Below, piece by piece: positions 62,922 through 64,000 of a stretch of DNA of 64,000 nucleotides. The position numbers and the translations under genes are program-made. Positions within the stretch are counted from its first letter, which is position 1. The number at the start of each line of letters is the position of its first letter. Origin of the DNA: Desulfomicrobium apsheronum (lineage in GTDB: Bacteria > Desulfobacterota > Desulfovibrionia > Desulfovibrionales > Desulfomicrobiaceae); contig NZ_FORX01000001.1 of assembly GCF_900114115.1 (NCBI RefSeq), positions 310,001-374,000 of the forward strand, given 5' to 3'. The notes under the pieces are model-generated. The model saw nothing but the letters and a program-made list of their open reading frames with translations. It had not been told where the DNA came from and ran no database searches.

Positions 62922-64000
62922 ATGACCAGCCAGATCATAATCACCGCTTTCATTTGCACCGGAATTGGTGCGGTTGCGGGTTTTTTGTTCAAAAAATACA
63001 TCACCGATCAAGAGAACGACGACGCGCGCAAATTGTCCGAACGGATTCTGGATGAAGCCAAGAAAGATGCGCAGGCGCACAAGAAAGAGGTTTTGCTCCA
63101 GGCCCAGGACGAGGTTTTTGCCCTGAAGAAGGAAGTCGAACAGGATGCCAAGGACCGCGAGCGTGAACTGAAAAAAAATGAGGCCAGGCTACAGGCCAAG
63201 GAAGAGCGTCTGGAAAAGAAGGTGGAGTCCCTGGCCTTGAAGGAAAGCGAGCTGGTCAGCCTTGAAAAGAAGGTTGCCAAGCAGGAGCGCGCCGTCGAGG
63301 AGAAGGAGGAGGGGCTGCAGGAATTGATCGTTGCCCAACAGACCCGTCTGGAGGAAATTTCCGGATTGACCGCCGAAGAGGCCCGCGCCCGTCTCATGCA
63401 GGAAATTGAGAGCAAGGCCCGCCATGAGGCGGCCAAGATGGTGCGGGTGATCGAGGTCGAGGCGCAGGAGACCGCGCATCGCAAGGCGCAGATGATCATT
63501 GCCAGCGCGGTTCAGCGCTACGCAGGTGATTATGTCTCCGAGCATACGGTCAGCTCGGTGGAGTTGCCCAGTGAAGACATGAAGGGCCGCATCATCGGCC
63601 GTGAAGGCCGCAACATCCGCGCCATCGAAGCGGCCACGGGTGTGGACCTGATTATCGACGACACGCCGGAAACGGTCATTTTGTCCGCTTACAACCCGTT
63701 GCGCCGTGAAGTGGCCAAACGTTCGCTGGAAAGATTGATCAGCGATGGCCGTATTCATCCCGCGCGTATCGAGGATATCGTCAAGAAGGTCGAAAAGGAG
63801 ATGGATGTCCAGATCCGTGAAATCGGCGAGCAGGCCACTTTTGATCTCGGCGTGCACGGAATTCATCCCGAGATTGTCCGCCTGCTGGGTCAGCTGCGCT
63901 TCCGTACCAGTTTCACCCAGAATGTTCTGCAGCATTCCCTTGAAGTGGCGTTTTTGTGCGGAATCATGGCCGCCGAGCTTGGGCTGGACATCAAGAAGGC
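62922..64000 (+). CDS. rny: Ribonuclease Y, 3' truncated by the window
   Basis: The first ~359 residues of RNase Y. One N-terminal membrane segment (about 4-23), a long coiled coil (about 30-205), the KH domain (MKGRIIGREGRNIRAIEAATGV) and the start of the HD domain (NVLQHSLEVAFLCGIMAAELGL). It begins mRNA decay at the membrane. AAGGAG is 7 nt before the ATG. The 158 bp between 6S RNA and this gene show no other gene, only an AT-rich ATATATT just before the ribosome site. Confidence 0.96.
   Translation, partial: MTSQIIITAFICTGIGAVAGFLFKKYITDQENDDARKLSERILDEAKKDAQAHKKEVLLQAQDEVFALKKEVEQDAKDRERELKKNEARLQAKEERLEKKVESLALKESELVSLEKKVAKQERAVEEKEEGLQELIVAQQTRLEEISGLTAEEARARLMQEIESKARHEAAKMVRVIEVEAQETAHRKAQMIIASAVQRYAGDYVSEHTVSSVELPSEDMKGRIIGREGRNIRAIEAATGVDLIIDDTPETVILSAYNPLRREVAKRSLERLISDGRIHPARIEDIVKKVEKEMDVQIREIGEQATFDLGVHGIHPEIVRLLGQLRFRTSFTQNVLQHSLEVAFLCGIMAAELGLDIKK

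Overview
The window looks like a chromosome segment of a Desulfovibrionales-type deltaproteobacterium, a sulfate reducer of the Desulfomicrobium/Desulfovibrio kind. This is inferred from gene content, not from any search: a rubrerythrin, a C-x4-C rubredoxin, paired Hsp20 genes, an F-type ATP synthase locus that begins with two b-type subunits and lacks the a and c genes, a SelW-like gene with an in-frame UGA, and moderately high GC. No rRNA, tRNA, insertion sequence, phage or CRISPR array was seen.

Positions 1-18772 hold most of a type VI secretion system (T6SS), all on the plus strand. The order is tssC (cut by the window edge), tssE, tssF, tssG, clpV, a sigma-54 activator, an FHA protein, tssJ, tssK, tssL, tssM, a lytic transglycosylase lipoprotein, a PP2C phosphatase and a small Ser/Thr kinase. 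Many junctions are 4-bp start/stop overlaps, so this is probably one long operon. FHA, phosphatase and kinase form a threonine-phosphorylation control module, and the transglycosylase could open peptidoglycan for the TssJLM complex. tssM is split by a frameshift near 13376-13394.

Positions 18800-34434 are accessory and housekeeping genes, mostly on the minus strand: a DODA-type dioxygenase, a membrane protein, a quinone reductase, the SelW-like selenoprotein, aspA, rubrerythrin with a Fur/PerR-like box, two Hsp20 genes, rubredoxin, the plsC-ansA-truC group, a dmeF-type metal exporter with a MarR regulator and paired operators, a CDP-alcohol phosphotransferase, a TrpF-like protein lacking its catalytic Cys, a PAS-only sensor, an isochorismatase-like protein lacking its catalytic Cys, and a thioesterase.

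Positions 34635-48691 carry minCDE, the paaK-type ligase/ChaN-PDZ/mutM group, trmI, an RNase E/G gene followed by queH, hemW and a DEAD-box helicase, then a PilZ protein, an alkyltransferase and a radical SAM protein.

Positions 48882-64000 are core cell biology on the plus strand: mreBCD-mrdA-rodA (rod shape), the ATP synthase genes b', b, delta, alpha, gamma, beta, epsilon, then glmU, a ZapB-like coiled coil, zapA, a 6S RNA and the start of rny. The most interesting signals are the SelW-like gene with a candidate SECIS hairpin, the broken tssM, the MarR operator pair, a 15-bp in-frame tandem repeat at the start of the ChaN-PDZ lipoprotein, and a G10 tract in mreD.
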